A DNA stretch of 64,000 bases from an uncultured Isosphaeraceae bacterium. Lineage in GTDB: Bacteria; Planctomycetota; Planctomycetia; Isosphaerales; Isosphaeraceae. This document shows, in pieces, positions 42,506 through 52,282 of this stretch. The notes beneath the pieces are model-generated. The model saw nothing but the letters and a program-made list of their open reading frames with translations. It was not told the DNA's origin and ran no database searches. The position numbers were made by a program, and so were the translations under genes. The stretch's first letter is position 1, and each line of letters starts with the position of its first letter. The stretch lies in contig CAMFLR010000001.1 of assembly GCA_945957605.1 (NCBI GenBank), positions 496,001 to 560,000 of the forward strand. Direction: 5' to 3'.

Positions 42506-44011
42506 TCACGGTTGCTGCAAAGCCGCATTGAGGCTCATTGTCGTAAATTCGACGAAGAACGGATGACTCGGCACCGCGTGCTGCGGATCCGAAAGCTGCC
42601 AGGCCAGCCCCAGTGCCGATTGGCCCAACTCATCACGTCCCGACGCTCGCCAGAACGCCGCCATCCAGAGCAGCATGCGCTGATAAAGTTCGATTCGAGA
42701 CGCGAGGCGATGTTCAAATAAATAGCGGTATGCACCCGCATCGCGCTTGGGATCGGGCTGAGCCCCCGTTTCGCGCAAGCCGATTTCACGCGCGAGATCG
42801 ATTGTGAATTCCGATGTATCGGCCCAATCGGGGCAGGCAGATAATACCGCGATTGCACGATTTCGCATCTCGTCGAACGGCAATGTCGACGGATCCCAAT
42901 CGCCAAACAGTCCGCCGCGCGCGCACCGGAACCATGGCCCGGCCGTGCGTTCGATCCAGTATCGCAGCGCGGGAGACGTGTGTGGACCGCAGAGCGAGAG
43001 ACTTCCCCCCAGCAGCCGAAGCGCCAGCTCCGGCGCGTTTTCGACGACGTCCGACTCGGACTGATCGTTCAGCGTCTCGAACGCTTCATCAAGCCCGATC
43101 GTCCCCGTCCCATCCTGGCCGACGACGTCGACAATCCCCTCCAGGACGTGACAAACAAACGCCGCGCCGGTCCAGCGGTTGCCGTCGAGTGAGGCGAGCA
43201 AAATCGTCGATCGCCCTTCACCGTCGACCGCCGTCACCTGACTGCGAATCGGGATGTGAATCGGCGGGTTGACGACCGCGAGTTCAGTACCTGCGGTTTC
43301 CCCAATCCGATCCCGTGCTCGCTCGGCAATCGCCGGATCAGGATGTGCGTGCGCAATCGATTCCCAGGCATTCTTGACCGCTAACTCAGTGGGATCGCGA
43401 TCTTCAAGCGCATCGAGCGCCGCCCAACGCGTGGCCGGGTCGTGTGCGAACGCGAGCAATCGGAGGAACTCGACGAGCCCGGGACCGCCAGGCATGTCCG
43501 CAAGCCCAGCAATGATCTCGGCCCGCACTTCGGGCTCGACCGCTGTCAGTCCTTGAAGTGCGATCCAGGGGCCGTCGGCTTCGTCTTCGAGTCCGGCCGC
43601 CAAGGCTTCGAGCGAACTGTCGCCCTCAATGATCTCGTTGAGATCATCCCACCACTCGCGAAGCTCGGAATGTGCCTCTTCTTCAAGCAAACCGGCGGTA
43701 TGCAGAAGTGATAGCGCTTCCCACGCCCGTTCAGCCGGCAACTGCGGCTGTTCTGCGAGTTGCGACGCGAGCACGTCGAACAATTCCCGATCGCCGAATG
43801 CCTCGACGATCCGCAAAACCGCTTCGGCATCGTCTCCGCTCAGGTCGGATAACCGAGGACGAACCGCGTCGACCAGCCTTTCGCGCGGAAACCGCTCGAC
43901 GACTGCCGTCAAAATTGCTTCACGTGCCGAATCGTCAAGCGCATCGTCGTCGCGCAGGCGGTCGAGCATTGCTTCGGCAGTCGTGTCATCGTCCCTGATC
44001 AATCCGTCCAC
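42506..44011 (-). CDS. Acidic HEAT-repeat-like hypothetical protein
   Basis: The 501-residue protein is rich in Asp, Glu, Ala and Leu. Its first 250 residues show short paired helices of HEAT/armadillo type (AEIIAGLADMPGGPGLVEFL, RWAALDALEDRDPTELAV). The rest has no recognised domain (PPIHIPIRSQVTAVDGEGRS onwards), and ends in an aromatic helix (YQRMLLWMAAFWRASGR). There is no signal peptide, so it is cytoplasmic. It is divergent from the gene at 44120 and may be a protein-protein scaffold. Confidence 0.65.
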   Translation of the reverse strand: MDGLIRDDDTTAEAMLDRLRDDDALDDSAREAILTAVVERFPRERLVDAVRPRLSDLSGDDAEAVLRIVEAFGDRELFDVLASQLAEQPQLPAERAWEALSLLHTAGLLEEEAHSELREWWDDLNEIIEGDSSLEALAAGLEDEADGPWIALQGLTAVEPEVRAEIIAGLADMPGGPGLVEFLRLLAFAHDPATRWAALDALEDRDPTELAVKNAWESIAHAHPDPAIAERARDRIGETAGTELAVVNPPIHIPIRSQVTAVDGEGRSTILLASLDGNRWTGAAFVCHVLEGIVDVVGQDGTGTIGLDEAFETLNDQSESDVVENAPELALRLLGGSLSLCGPHTSPALRYWIERTAGPWFRCARGGLFGDWDPSTLPFDEMRNRAIAVLSACPDWADTSEFTIDLAREIGLRETGAQPDPKRDAGAYRYLFEHRLASRIELYQRMLLWMAAFWRASGRDELGQSALGLAWQLSDPQHAVPSHPFFVEFTTMSLNAALQQP

Positions 44012-44119
44012 AGCTTGGCCCCCTTGCCGACCTTCCTGGATTCGTGTATCTCATCCTCCCTGGTGTCGTCGCGGTTATCAAGCCCAGCGGTCGGCCGTCT
44101 GCGTTGAAGGAACGAACCC

Positions 44120-44572
44120 ATGCTCGCAATCGATTTTTCCGCACTCCTGGGCACGCCGATTACCGACCTGGCCGCGTCGGCATTCATTGCGTCAGTTGGA
44201 GCAGTGCCCGAAACTCGCTTCATCGACGATCGCTACAATCTTACGATCGAAGAAAAGGGGCTCGCGTTCGTCGCAACGCCCGAAGGACGCATTTCAGCCA
44301 TTCGCTTTCATCGCGAAGGATACGAAGGGTTTCACCAGTTCCCCGGAGTTCTGCCCGACGGCCTGGAGTTTTCCAAGTCCCGTCAGGAAGTACAGCATCT
44401 TCTGGGACGTCCCAGCCAAACCGGCGGCGGCACGCGGAGCGCTCTGTTTGGCGTCGTTGCCAAGTGGGATCTGTTCGATCGCGAGGGTTATGCGCTCTTC
44501 GTGCAATATGTCGACGGTGCGGAGTCGATTGCTTATGTATCGCTGATGCGCCCAGATACCGTGATGCGATAA
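44120..44572 (+). CDS. Hypothetical small cytoplasmic protein
   Basis: The 150-residue protein has no recognised family. It has a regular alternation of strands and turns: FDDRYNLTIEEKG-like start, GFHQFPGVLPDGLEFSKS, EVQHLLGRPSQTGGG, KWDLFDREGYALFVQY, SIAYVSLMRP. This layout resembles small immunity-like or SMI1-like single-domain proteins, but I cannot assign it. It converges on the helicase gene, whose stop is 7 bases away. Confidence 0.6.
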   Translation: MLAIDFSALLGTPITDLAASAFIASVGAVPETRFIDDRYNLTIEEKGLAFVATPEGRISAIRFHREGYEGFHQFPGVLPDGLEFSKSRQEVQHLLGRPSQTGGGTRSALFGVVAKWDLFDREGYALFVQYVDGAESIAYVSLMRPDTVMR

Positions 44573-44579
44573 GATCAAT

Positions 44580-46577
44580 TCAAAACGGCTCGTCAGCTTC
44601 GAGAATCGCCGGTTCGACGAGCGCTGGATCGACTTCGGTGAGAAACCGGCTCGGCTTGGCGACGACCGCCGAACCCCATCCGCCGCGTTGGAGCAGCGTG
44701 GGATAGGTGAGATAAAGCTCGTCCATGGCCCGCGTGACGGCGACATAAAAAATCCGCCGCTCCTCGTCTTCACCGCCCTCTTCCTTGAGCGCGCGGGCGT
44801 TGGGAAAACCTTCCTCGACAAGACGGATCACAAACACGCGCGACCATTCCAAGCCCTTTGCCTGGTGAATGGAGCTGAGGATGAGATTCGAGTCGGGTTC
44901 GGCCGAGTCGAGCGTATCCGCGCCGTAGATATCGCCGGCGAGAAGCAAGTCGGCGATCAAGCGTTCGAGGCTATCGTACTTATCAGCAAGCACCTGCATT
45001 TGCTCGATGTCGGCGATGCGCTGGTCGGGGCGTTCGTAGCGAGTTTTCACCGTTGCGGGATAGCCGCCTTGAAGGATCGCGTGAATCGCTGCTGCTGGAT
45101 GACTTTCGGGGTCGGTGCCTTGAATTTTTCGCAAGTCGGCGACGAAGCCGGCGAATGGTCCCTTGCTCTTGGTGGGGATGATTTTCATCATCTCGGCCGT
45201 GGCGATTGCACTTAGCGGCTCGGGTGATGACGCGAGTAGATCGTGAATCGACTTCGATTTCGCGGGGCCAATTCCTGGCAGTAGCAACAAGATTCGTCGC
45301 CAGGCTGCTTCGTCCTTGCCGTTGACGATCACGCGCAGGTAGGCAAGCACATCTTTGATGTGAGCTTGTTCGAAAAACCGCTGACCGCTACGGATGCTGT
45401 AGGGAATTCCGCGAGCGACAAGCTCAGCCTGAAGCAGCACGCTATCGTGGTGGTTGCGATAGAGCACGGCCATGTCGCGCAGGCTGATCCCCTGCTCGTG
45501 CCATTCCAGCACTTGCTGGCAAACAAATTCTGCTTCTTCGGATCCGTCGCGTGCAGGGACGGAAACAGGCAGAACGCCGGGAGATCGCGCTGAGACGAGC
45601 GATTTCTTGAAGCCGGTCTCGTTGTGTGCGATTGAGGCGTTTGTGAACGCCACGATCTCAGGTGTCGACCGATAATTGGTTTCGAGTGTGAACACGCGAG
45701 CATTTTTATTACGCTCGGCGAACTCGAGGATGTTATCGTAATTCGCCCCTCGGAAACCGTAGATCGATTGTGCATCATCGCCAACCGCGGTCAGGTTGTT
45801 GTGGCCGTTGCGTGCCAGTGTTTCGACAAGCCGAGCTTGAATCGTGTTCGTGTCTTGCATCTCGTCGACAAGGATGTGCCGGAAGCGCTGGGCGATGACT
45901 TGCGATTGCTCGGGAAACTCCTGGATGAGCCGATCCCACTGACCGAGCAGGTCGTCGTAGTCCATGCAATTCGCCGCACGCTTGCGCTGGGCGTAAAACT
46001 CGGCGGCGCGTTCGAGCTGGGCTGACCAGGTTGTGAGATCCGAATGCCGCTCCTTGATCAGTTCGGAAATCGTCGTGTTGACGTTGAACGCGAAGCTGAT
46101 CAGGTTTTGCACACGCCCCGGCTTGGGAGTCATTTGTTCCTGGCCGAAAATGCCGGCGTCGTCCATCGCCAATCGGATGAGGTCTTCCTGGTCTTCGGAA
46201 TCGAGAATCGTAAAGTTAGATGCGAAGCCGAGCGGTTCGGCAAAGCGCCTCAGAATACGATTGCCGATGTGATGGAATGTTCCTGCCCAGACGCGTCCTG
46301 CTTCGGGGCCAACGAGTGATTCGAGTCGCGCGAGCATTTCGCGGCTGGCTCGTCGAGTAAAGGTGACGAGCATGATCGAATCGGCGGGCACACCGTTCGA
46401 GAGCAGGAACGCCACCCGATAAGTGATGACTCGCGTTTTGCCCGATCCGGGGCCGGCGAGGATCAGGTTATAGCCATCGGGCGCGGTTGCGGCGGCGTAC
46501 TGCGATGGATTCAGGTCGCGCGCGAATTGATCGAGGAGTCGTAAGTTGCCTCGCCGTTCGAGCTTGATTCGTCGCAT
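44580..46577 (-). CDS. UvrD/Rep/PcrA-type DNA helicase
   Basis: The 665-residue superfamily 1A helicase has Walker A AGPGSGKT at residues 41-48, motif Ia (VTFTRRASREM), motif II (LVDEMQDTN), motif III (VGDDAQSIYGFRGA), motif IV (ETNYRSTPEIV), motif V (SSIHQAKGLEWSRVF) and motif VI (FYVAVTRAMDELYL). It unwinds DNA in repair or replication. It is slightly shorter than E. coli UvrD (720). Without a tree it cannot be named uvrD, rep or pcrA. Confidence 0.94.
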   Translation of the reverse strand: MRRIKLERRGNLRLLDQFARDLNPSQYAAATAPDGYNLILAGPGSGKTRVITYRVAFLLSNGVPADSIMLVTFTRRASREMLARLESLVGPEAGRVWAGTFHHIGNRILRRFAEPLGFASNFTILDSEDQEDLIRLAMDDAGIFGQEQMTPKPGRVQNLISFAFNVNTTISELIKERHSDLTTWSAQLERAAEFYAQRKRAANCMDYDDLLGQWDRLIQEFPEQSQVIAQRFRHILVDEMQDTNTIQARLVETLARNGHNNLTAVGDDAQSIYGFRGANYDNILEFAERNKNARVFTLETNYRSTPEIVAFTNASIAHNETGFKKSLVSARSPGVLPVSVPARDGSEEAEFVCQQVLEWHEQGISLRDMAVLYRNHHDSVLLQAELVARGIPYSIRSGQRFFEQAHIKDVLAYLRVIVNGKDEAAWRRILLLLPGIGPAKSKSIHDLLASSPEPLSAIATAEMMKIIPTKSKGPFAGFVADLRKIQGTDPESHPAAAIHAILQGGYPATVKTRYERPDQRIADIEQMQVLADKYDSLERLIADLLLAGDIYGADTLDSAEPDSNLILSSIHQAKGLEWSRVFVIRLVEEGFPNARALKEEGGEDEERRIFYVAVTRAMDELYLTYPTLLQRGGWGSAVVAKPSRFLTEVDPALVEPAILEADEPF

Positions 46578-46677
46578 CGCTGTTGAGAGATTCCAAGCCT
46601 GTAAATTCGCGGTTGAGGTTGGTATTATGCCCTACTTCGCTTGAGATTGAACAGATTTGCGCCAGGAATGCTCTACC

Positions 46678-47472
46678 GTGGAAACCGCGCCAACGACGAC
46701 GATCATCCGAGAGCCCCAGGTTTACCTCGTTGGCCGCCAGCAGGTCGATGATGCAGCAATTGCCCAGTTTTTGGGTGATCACGACGTATCGAAGTGGAGC
46801 ACCGACACCGAAGAGGCGGGCGAGAAGCTCGTCGAGGTTGCCGGTCGCCTCTGCTACATGTCGTTCGCGAAGCCGCGTCCCGGCGGGAATCATGCTTACA
46901 TCGGGCACATTCTCGAAGTCGGCCACGGTAGCGTTCTGGAACACGCGGTTTTCAACCTGATCATCACCGGCGTGAGTCGGTCGTTCACGCACGAACTGGT
47001 TCGCCACCGCGCTGGTTTTGGTTACTCACAATTGAGCCAACGGTTCGTCGACGAGTCGGAATGTGCGTTCGTCGAACCCGAGCCGATTGCCGAAGATCCT
47101 GAGTTGCACGCCATCTGGCTGCGCGCGATCGAAGCGAGTCAGGCGGCTTACCGCGAACTGGCCGACGGTCTGGCCGCGCGGTTCTCCTCGATTGAAGACA
47201 AGACGCTGCGACGCAAGAAGGCGCGGGAGGCGGCTCGGTCGGTTCTCCCTAACGCGACCGAGACCAAGATCTTCGTCACTGGAAACGCCCGCGCACTGCG
47301 GCACTTCATCGAGATGCGTGGCGATGCCGCGGCCGATGCCGAAATCCGCAAGGTCGCGTTGGCGGTGCTTCGCCTGCTCAAAGCCGAAAGTCCCAACCTC
47401 TTCGGCGATTACGAAATCGTTGACCTTCCTGAAGGCGGTCAGGCTGCGAAGACGCAATTCAGCAAAGTGTAA
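46678..47472 (+). CDS. thyX: Flavin-dependent thymidylate synthase ThyX
   Basis: ThyX makes dTMP from dUMP using FAD and methylene-tetrahydrofolate. The 264-residue protein has the ThyX signature starting RHRAGFGYSQLSQRF (RHR at residues 109-111). The preceding GHGSVLEHAVFNLIITGVSRS region and the later AREAARSVLPNATETK segment fit the family. The RHR-to-SxR spacing is one residue longer than the RHRx7S form of T. maritima. The GTG at 46678 is the likely start (AGGA is 10 bases upstream); a TTG at 46657 is possible. Confidence 0.95.
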   Translation: METAPTTTIIREPQVYLVGRQQVDDAAIAQFLGDHDVSKWSTDTEEAGEKLVEVAGRLCYMSFAKPRPGGNHAYIGHILEVGHGSVLEHAVFNLIITGVSRSFTHELVRHRAGFGYSQLSQRFVDESECAFVEPEPIAEDPELHAIWLRAIEASQAAYRELADGLAARFSSIEDKTLRRKKAREAARSVLPNATETKIFVTGNARALRHFIEMRGDAAADAEIRKVALAVLRLLKAESPNLFGDYEIVDLPEGGQAAKTQFSKV

Positions 47473-47878
47473 GCGTTTCGCGACGATCGCCTAATCTGGC
47501 GGAAATCGTTTGCCGCGACCTGTCTGGCAGCGAAATGGTGCCGATTTCGACGAGATTCGGGACGCCGAGGATGCTGGCGGCGAGTCTTGGACGTGGATGT
47601 GTCCCATCAATGGGTGGACAGCACGCGAAGCAGTAAGAAAGCATCGATCCCGCTCGCGCATCGGGTTAAATCGTGGACACTCCCTTTCCTTGCCCGATAG
47701 ACTTAGTTGGCTTGCATCCCGCCCCGAGATTGTGATCCTCGTTTGTGGCGTTTGCATCGAGCGGCTGTCCGGCCTGGGTTTGATGGTCGGCACGCGTAGC
47801 AGATTGCATGCGTCCTGTCTTGCAAATCCCCTGTGACTCGCGTTCATTTCTCCCTTTTCTCTCGCGTGAGAGCCGAAG
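47473..47878 (+). other. Long leader region before rho
   Basis: These 406 bases between thyX and rho hold no convincing gene. The right end contains a C/T-rich, G-poor part, listed separately. Long untranslated leaders are known to mediate rho autoregulation in other bacteria, so the length may be functional. Confidence 0.5.
47811..47866 (+). promoter_or_regulatory. C-rich leader segment, possible rut-like site
   Basis: The segment has roughly twice as many C as G and few stem-forming bases (for example CATTTCTCCCTTTTCTCTCG). It ends 12 bases before the rho ATG. Rho binds such RNA, so autogenous control is plausible. Confidence 0.35.
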
Positions 47879-49006
47879 ATGGATCAAACGGCAGCGGCCC
47901 AAACCCATACCGGTGTGCTGGAGATGCATCCCAAGGGGCATGGGTTCCTGCGGGATCCAAAGCGGAATTACAAGCCGGGTGTAAAAGATATTTACGTCGG
48001 CACGCCGCTGCTTTCGAAATTCCGGCTCAAGCAAGGGGTAAAGCTCACCGGTACGCTCGAATCGGCCAATGGGAGCGATGCGCCCAAGCTTGGTGCGTTG
48101 GTGGAAGTCGAAGGGCATACGCCAGATAAGTACGCGGAGTTGCTCGAGTTCGATGACCAGACGGCGATCGACCCCCACGAGCGGATTCGGCTCGAGGTCG
48201 GGGCCGAGCCGCTCGGTGTCCGCGTGATGGATTTGCTCACGCCGATTGGCAAAGGCCAGCGCGGGTTGATCGTCGCCCCCCCGCGGTCTGGAAAAACGAT
48301 GCTGCTCCAGCAGATCGCCGCGTCGATCGCCCAGAATCATCCCGAAGTTTATCTGGTTGTGTTGCTTGTCGACGAGCGGCCCGAAGAAGTCACCGAGATG
48401 AAGCGCACGGTGCGCGGCGAGGTGATCGCATCGTCGTCCGACCACACGATCGAAGAGCAGATTCGACTCGCGCAACTGACGATCGATCGCGCCAAACGCA
48501 TTGCCGAAGCGGGCGGTCAGGTCCTCATCTTGCTCGATAGCCTGACTCGCCTGGCGCGGGCCTACAACAAGGGATCAAGCTCGGGCCGGACGATGACGGG
48601 TGGCGTCGACATCAAGGCGCTCGATGTCCCTAAGCGTCTCTTCGGATCGGCGCGGAAATTCGACGAAGGTGGCAGCCTGACCGTGTTGGCGACCTGCCTG
48701 ATCGAAACTGGCAGCCGGATGGACGAGATCATTTTTCAGGAGTTCAAAGGGACCGGCAACATGGAGGTCGTGCTCGACCGCCGTCTTGCCGACCGCCGCG
48801 TCTGGCCTGCGATCGATATCAACCAGTCGGGCACGCGTAAGGAAGAGCGGTTGCTTGAACCCGACACGCTGGCGAAGGTGACGCTTTTGCGTCGGACCCT
48901 TGCGGGAATGAAGCCGGTTGATGCGATGGAAGGACTCGTGCGACAGCTCGCCAAGACGAAGTCAAACGCCGAGTTTTTGGAGACGATCGGCAAAGTTCAA
49001 AAGTGA
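47879..49006 (+). CDS. rho: Transcription termination factor Rho, short form
   Basis: Rho is the RNA-binding hexameric ATPase that ends transcription. The 375-residue protein has the cold-shock-like RNA-binding domain ([30 protein letters not shown]). The ATPase follows with P-loop APPRSGKT at residues 133-140, [11 protein letters not shown], the Q-loop region ([21 protein letters not shown]) and [10 protein letters not shown]. It is shorter than the 419-residue E. coli form and lacks the N-terminal helix-bundle domain. The start at the only good ATG fits this. Confidence 0.96.
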   Translation: MDQTAAAQTHTGVLEMHPKGHGFLRDPKRNYKPGVKDIYVGTPLLSKFRLKQGVKLTGTLESANGSDAPKLGALVEVEGHTPDKYAELLEFDDQTAIDPHERIRLEVGAEPLGVRVMDLLTPIGKGQRGLIVAPPRSGKTMLLQQIAASIAQNHPEVYLVVLLVDERPEEVTEMKRTVRGEVIASSSDHTIEEQIRLAQLTIDRAKRIAEAGGQVLILLDSLTRLARAYNKGSSSGRTMTGGVDIKALDVPKRLFGSARKFDEGGSLTVLATCLIETGSRMDEIIFQEFKGTGNMEVVLDRRLADRRVWPAIDINQSGTRKEERLLEPDTLAKVTLLRRTLAGMKPVDAMEGLVRQLAKTKSNAEFLETIGKVQK

Positions 49007-49080
49007 GTTTCTTGTGGATGTAATTGGCTAGTAAAAACCAGTGCTCCTCGCCCTGTGCTCCGGGGGCAGTTCGATACGAC

Positions 49081-49113
49081 TCACGGTGACCAATCCAGAC
49101 ATGGTCACCGTGA
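49081..49113. terminator. Hairpin between convergent rho and BlaR1-like genes
   Basis: TCACGGTGACC and GGTCACCGTGA form a perfect 11-bp stem around an 11-base loop. No clear T tract follows on either strand, so its role as a terminator is uncertain. Confidence 0.45.
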
Positions 49114-49163
49114 ATGTTCTGCTCCCTCGGTGAGATTCGGAAGGATATGTTTCCCGCGGATCA

Positions 49164-51863
49164 TCACTCGGGGGTGAGCGTGAACGTCACCTCTTCGGTC
49201 TTTCCTTCTGTGAGCGTCATTGTGCGAGTGGCCGGTGCGAATCCTGCGGCTTTCACGCTCACTGTGACTTCTCGATCCGGCGCGAGTTGACTTGTGCGCC
49301 ACTTGCCGTCGGCTTGCTCTTCGAAGCTCACGTCAGACTGACCGTCACCCTTGATGACGTATTTCCCTTCCGCCGGTCCGTCCTGTGTCACGTAGTCGAC
49401 GCTTGGCCGGAACCCCTTAACTTGCTTTCCATCCTTCGTCACCGCGTTGATCAAAATGATCGGCGCGACGTAGCGAATGATTTCGACCTCGCTCGAATCG
49501 CGATCCAGCGAGCCGAGGTGAATTGTCCTCGCGTGATGCAGCTCACCGTCTTTTTTGGTGCGGAACATCAAAGATGAGTGTTCATTGGTGACAAGCATGA
49601 TCTGCGCCTCTTGAAGCCCCTTGGGCACAAGGACACGATACAGGCCGTCGGGCGTCGAGGCACATTGCGCATTCCAGTCGACCTTATTGATCTCGCCCGA
49701 GAGCCAGAATTCGTGTCCCGATCGTTTCTCGCGTTTGCTGTTGTAAAGCTGCGCGGTGAAGACGATGTGGGGAACCGCCTTCAACTCGATCGACGGTGAT
49801 TTTTCCGCGTCTTTGAGTGTGACCTTGGTCGGCATGAATGTCGCGGGCAAGGGACGACGCGCTGGGTCATGTGCTCCTTCGCGTGTTGAGGGATCCCAGC
49901 CGCGATCGGTCGGAGTGACGCTGTATGCCCCTTCGGGAAGAGGGCGGAATTCAAAGCTGCCGTCATCCTTCGTAATCGTTGCGCGATGAATCTGCCCCGC
50001 CACCCACTGCGGTATCAAACTCTCGTCGCCTGTCCCCTTCTCAACCTGGTTGGCCTCGACAAAAATCCCCGCGACCGGCTTATCGTTTTCGTCGACGGCT
50101 TTACCTCGTAAGACAACGCCTTTCTTGAGCGTGAAGGTACCAAGGTCGCCACGCTGGTCGGGCTTGAGTCCGTGCTGTTCTGGCGCGAAGTCCTGGGGAA
50201 GAATCCAGTAACCTGCCGGCCCTTGTGGATGGATTACCAGGTGAAAACGCCCCTGCGCGTCGGTCTTGGTCTCGCTGAATCGGCCGGAGTTTGTGGGATC
50301 CTTGTCGGGCGACGAGTAAGCTCCGACTTTTACATCCGCGACCGGTTTGCCATCCGGCGATTTGACGATCCCTTCGATCGCCTTTCCGGGATCAATTTCG
50401 AGTTTCTCAAAGAACGGCCGCTCGCCTAGCGTGATGTTCTTGAGGATCATCCCATAGCTGTAGCCGCCGAAGTATTGAATGTGATTGGCGGAATCAACAT
50501 GAAGCGTGATATAGAGGCGGGGAAGTGCATTTTCTTCTGGCGTGATCGAGAATTCGTAGGCACCGTCGGCGCCCGAGGTTTGTGGAACTTCACGCAAGGT
50601 TCGAGGTTCGTTCGTCTTGGCGTCGCCGCTTGTTGAAATCTCGACGACGACCTTCGCGCCGGCGACAGGCTTTCCCGTCCCCTTTTCAACGAGGTGGCAT
50701 TTCCAAACACGGTCGGCTTCGGCCTTTTTGGCCTCTTGCTTCGCGACGGGTTCGTCGGGAGTTGTGGCAGCGTTGAGACGCAGGCTCGAGGCCGCGACGA
50801 TGACACCACATGCAATTGAAGCGGCCGTCAGGCTCCAGATCGTCCGACAGCGCAACGCCAGTGGTTCACGATTCTGTACAAGCATCGTCACCCTCCGGGA
50901 GAGGTTGGACCGCCGGTCGCTAATCCCCAGCGCAGGGAGATAGCGGCCCGAGGTTTGAAAGCGGGCGAGACGTACGAGATGGGATGCATAGTCTTCGGGC
51001 GATCCGCTCGCCGCGGCGCGGGCGTCGGCGAGAAAATCCTGGCAGAGTCGAAGCTGACGCCGCAGCCACCAGAACAGCGGCTGATAGAACAACAGAGCGC
51101 TCGCCAGACAGGTGAAACTCCAAGCCCACGAGTCCCGTCGTTCGACGTGCGACCATTCATGAGCCAGCATATATCGAATCAACTCGCGATCGGCTTCGGC
51201 GTCGAGCCCGCATGGCAGGAGAATGACGGGACGCAGAAACGTGTAGGTCGCGGGAAGCGCGATGCGACTGCTTTCGAGAAGTCGCACCCGCCCTCCGGCA
51301 CGTCCTGCGACTTCGTTCAAGATCGCACAAAGCTCGCTGGAAGCCGGCGTGGCGTTTCTCGTAAGCAACCAGAGTGCGATCTGGCCAAAGAGCCACCAGG
51401 CGATGAACCCCACGATGATTGCGCCATATCCGACAAGAATGAGCGACGCAAACGAAAGCGTTTTTCCCTGTGGCTGCTCGATGATTGCAGGAGAAGAACG
51501 CGATTCCGCGGCGGGTGGCATCTTTGCCGGCTGAGCTCGATTCGCAATCGGGCGAACCGGATTGGCGGTTGTTTCCGTCGAACGTTCAATTGCTTGCGGC
51601 TGCGGCATACTGCTGGAAGCCGCAGACACAAACTGCCGCCGCGCAGGCTCCGCAGGAAGTACGTCGGCCGACCAGTGGGGAATCGCGGGCAGCAACGAAA
51701 GCCATGGAGCGATCAGCGCACCGATGAGGGTGAGTAAGATCACCTGCACACGATGCACTGGCTGGCGGCAAAGGCGTGTGGCGAGCGAGCCCGCACTCAC
51801 AACGAGAAGGACGGCAAACGCTGAGGTGACAAGCTGCGGAACGGTGCCAAACTGGTCGATCAT
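49164..51863 (-). CDS. BlaR1-like M56 metallopeptidase with carboxypeptidase-regulatory-like domains
   Basis: The 899-residue protein has N-terminal membrane helices (about residues 10-60 and 138-165) and the M56 zinc motif HEWSH at 235-239. A further helix lies at about 345-365. Instead of the penicillin-binding sensor domain of BlaR1/MecR1, it carries a long periplasmic part with carboxypeptidase-regulatory/CnaB-like strands (GTGKPVAGAKVVVEIS, SPDGKPVADVKVGAYSS, DENDKPVAGIFVEA, TVSVKAAGFAPATRTMTL). It follows the BlaI-like gene by 1 base, so it is the sensor-protease of that pair. The signal sensed is unknown. Confidence 0.9.
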   Translation of the reverse strand: MIDQFGTVPQLVTSAFAVLLVVSAGSLATRLCRQPVHRVQVILLTLIGALIAPWLSLLPAIPHWSADVLPAEPARRQFVSAASSSMPQPQAIERSTETTANPVRPIANRAQPAKMPPAAESRSSPAIIEQPQGKTLSFASLILVGYGAIIVGFIAWWLFGQIALWLLTRNATPASSELCAILNEVAGRAGGRVRLLESSRIALPATYTFLRPVILLPCGLDAEADRELIRYMLAHEWSHVERRDSWAWSFTCLASALLFYQPLFWWLRRQLRLCQDFLADARAAASGSPEDYASHLVRLARFQTSGRYLPALGISDRRSNLSRRVTMLVQNREPLALRCRTIWSLTAASIACGVIVAASSLRLNAATTPDEPVAKQEAKKAEADRVWKCHLVEKGTGKPVAGAKVVVEISTSGDAKTNEPRTLREVPQTSGADGAYEFSITPEENALPRLYITLHVDSANHIQYFGGYSYGMILKNITLGERPFFEKLEIDPGKAIEGIVKSPDGKPVADVKVGAYSSPDKDPTNSGRFSETKTDAQGRFHLVIHPQGPAGYWILPQDFAPEQHGLKPDQRGDLGTFTLKKGVVLRGKAVDENDKPVAGIFVEANQVEKGTGDESLIPQWVAGQIHRATITKDDGSFEFRPLPEGAYSVTPTDRGWDPSTREGAHDPARRPLPATFMPTKVTLKDAEKSPSIELKAVPHIVFTAQLYNSKREKRSGHEFWLSGEINKVDWNAQCASTPDGLYRVLVPKGLQEAQIMLVTNEHSSLMFRTKKDGELHHARTIHLGSLDRDSSEVEIIRYVAPIILINAVTKDGKQVKGFRPSVDYVTQDGPAEGKYVIKGDGQSDVSFEEQADGKWRTSQLAPDREVTVSVKAAGFAPATRTMTLTEGKTEEVTFTLTPE

Positions 51864-51864
51864 T

Positions 51865-52263
51865 TCAGCCCTCCTTGTTCGTTGAGTCGCCTTCAGATGC
51901 CTTTCGTTTTCGCGCTGATGCGATGAGACGTTCGAGCCCGCGCAGCTCGGCCTCGCTCACGTCCTTGGCTTGCAACAGGCTCAGAACAGCCTGGTCGATC
52001 GCGCCGTCGAACACCTTGTGCAACATGCGCGAGGTGACGCGATCGCGGCTGTACGTCGGCTCGTAGACGAACACGCGGCCGTTTGCTGAATGTCGCACCA
52101 GCCCCTTCTCTTCCATGATCCGGAGCAAGGTTTGCACTGTGTTGAACGCGAGTTCGTCGTCGGGGCACATCTTGCGATGCACCTCGCGAACGGTGCCCGA
52201 CCCTATTTCCCAGAGCGCCTTGAGCACATCAAGCTCGCGCGGACTCGGATCTGTCTCCGACAC
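51865..52263 (-). CDS. BlaI/MecI/CopY-family repressor
   Basis: The 132-residue winged-helix repressor has the family pattern PSPRELDVLKALWEIGSGTV, AFNTVQTLLRIMEEKGLVRH and the YEPTYSRD wing. A C-terminal dimer helix follows (RGLERLIASARKR). Such proteins repress their own operon until the partner M56 protease cleaves or inactivates them. A near-perfect palindrome lies 20 bases before the start (see the operator entry). It is the first gene of the operon with the BlaR1-like gene. Confidence 0.93.
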   Translation of the reverse strand: MSETDPSPRELDVLKALWEIGSGTVREVHRKMCPDDELAFNTVQTLLRIMEEKGLVRHSANGRVFVYEPTYSRDRVTSRMLHKVFDGAIDQAVLSLLQAKDVSEAELRGLERLIASARKRKASEGDSTNKEG

Positions 52264-52282
52264 CTGCCACCTCCTGGTGCCA

